Part shown: positions 6,375 to 6,440 of the stretch, in pieces
Layout of the letters: each line of letters opens with the position of its first letter
Numbering within the stretch: position 1 is the stretch's first letter
Assembly: GCA_017616955.1 (NCBI GenBank)
Contig: JAFZXD010000124.1
Coordinates: forward strand, 1 to 6,440
DNA from: Eubacterium sp.
GTDB lineage: Bacteria > Bacillota > Clostridia > Lachnospirales > Lachnospiraceae
DNA: 6,440 bases
Direction of reading: 5' to 3'
The notes under the pieces: model-generated
Databases searched by the model: none
What the model was told of the DNA's origin: nothing
Seen by the model: the letters and a program-made list of their open reading frames with translations, nothing else
Translations under genes and position numbers: made by a program

Positions 6375-6440
6375 TTTTTAATCCTCCTAATAGCATTTCG
6401 CTTTACTTTTTCAGCACTTAAAACACCCAAGGCGTTTAAC
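6375..6440 (-). promoter_or_regulatory. 5' leader of the MsmK/UgpC-type gene with strong ribosome binding site
   Basis: The 66 nt upstream of the ATG contain AGGAGG (6388-6383). I find no convincing -10/-35 pair and no cre-like operator in the visible part; the promoter, if any, is probably beyond the window edge. Confidence 0.5.

Noticed and set aside
6390..6425. Possible catabolite-response (cre) operator upstream of the ATPase gene
   Set aside because: The TGAAAA...AAGCG stretch lacks the central CG and the symmetric arms of the cre consensus.
1..6440. CRISPR arrays, tRNA or rRNA genes, insertion sequences, riboswitches
   Set aside because: No spaced direct repeats, cloverleaf-like segments, transposase frames or known aptamer signatures were seen; coding density is high and uniform on one strand.

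Overview
The window looks like an ordinary chromosomal segment of a low-to-moderate GC Gram-positive bacterium of the class Clostridia, most likely family Lachnospiraceae. This is an inference from four things: protein style (Lys/Asp/Glu/Ile-rich), strong AGGAGG-type ribosome binding sites, the pairing of an FtsEX module with an M23 hydrolase and an S41 protease, and a stand-alone MsmK/UgpC-type ATPase. All six genes lie on the minus strand, so the biological order runs from high to low coordinates. I see no RNA genes, mobile elements, CRISPR arrays or signs of horizontal transfer.

Layout in transcription order. (1) 6440-6375: leader of the first gene, with a strong ribosome binding site. (2) 6374-5262: an MsmK/MsmX/UgpC-type ATPase of carbohydrate ABC transporters, with no transporter partners downstream of it. 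(3) 5210-5174: a perfect 13-bp hairpin plus T6, a textbook intrinsic terminator that ends the ATPase transcript. (4) 5159-5151: a consensus extended -10 (TGCTATAAT) just past the terminator, the best candidate promoter for the next operon. (5) 5052-3961: a PucR/CdaR-type regulator with a C-terminal helix-turn-helix. (6) 3938-3252 ftsE and 3262-2354 ftsX, overlapping by 11 nt. (7) 2328-913: a membrane-anchored coiled-coil protein ending in an M23 peptidase domain. (8) 873-850: a 9-bp hairpin in an 84-nt gap. (9) 828-1: the N-terminal 276 codons of an S41 C-terminal processing protease with a lipoprotein signal, cut by the window edge before its catalytic residues.

The regulator, ftsE, ftsX, M23 and S41 genes are spaced or overlapped like one operon. 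The known logic of FtsEX is that ATP hydrolysis in FtsE is passed through the FtsX outer loop to a coiled-coil murein hydrolase outside the membrane. Here that partner would be the adjacent M23 protein, whose zinc ligands are all present, so it should cut peptidoglycan itself and not merely activate another enzyme as E. coli EnvC does. The S41 protease is a plausible quality-control or turnover enzyme for such a hydrolase, and the first gene of the operon suggests metabolite- or signal-linked transcriptional control of the whole set. The last two points are inference. Nothing here is clearly an undescribed system; the most interesting features are the operon logic, the hairpin ahead of the protease gene, and the promoter packed against the terminator.
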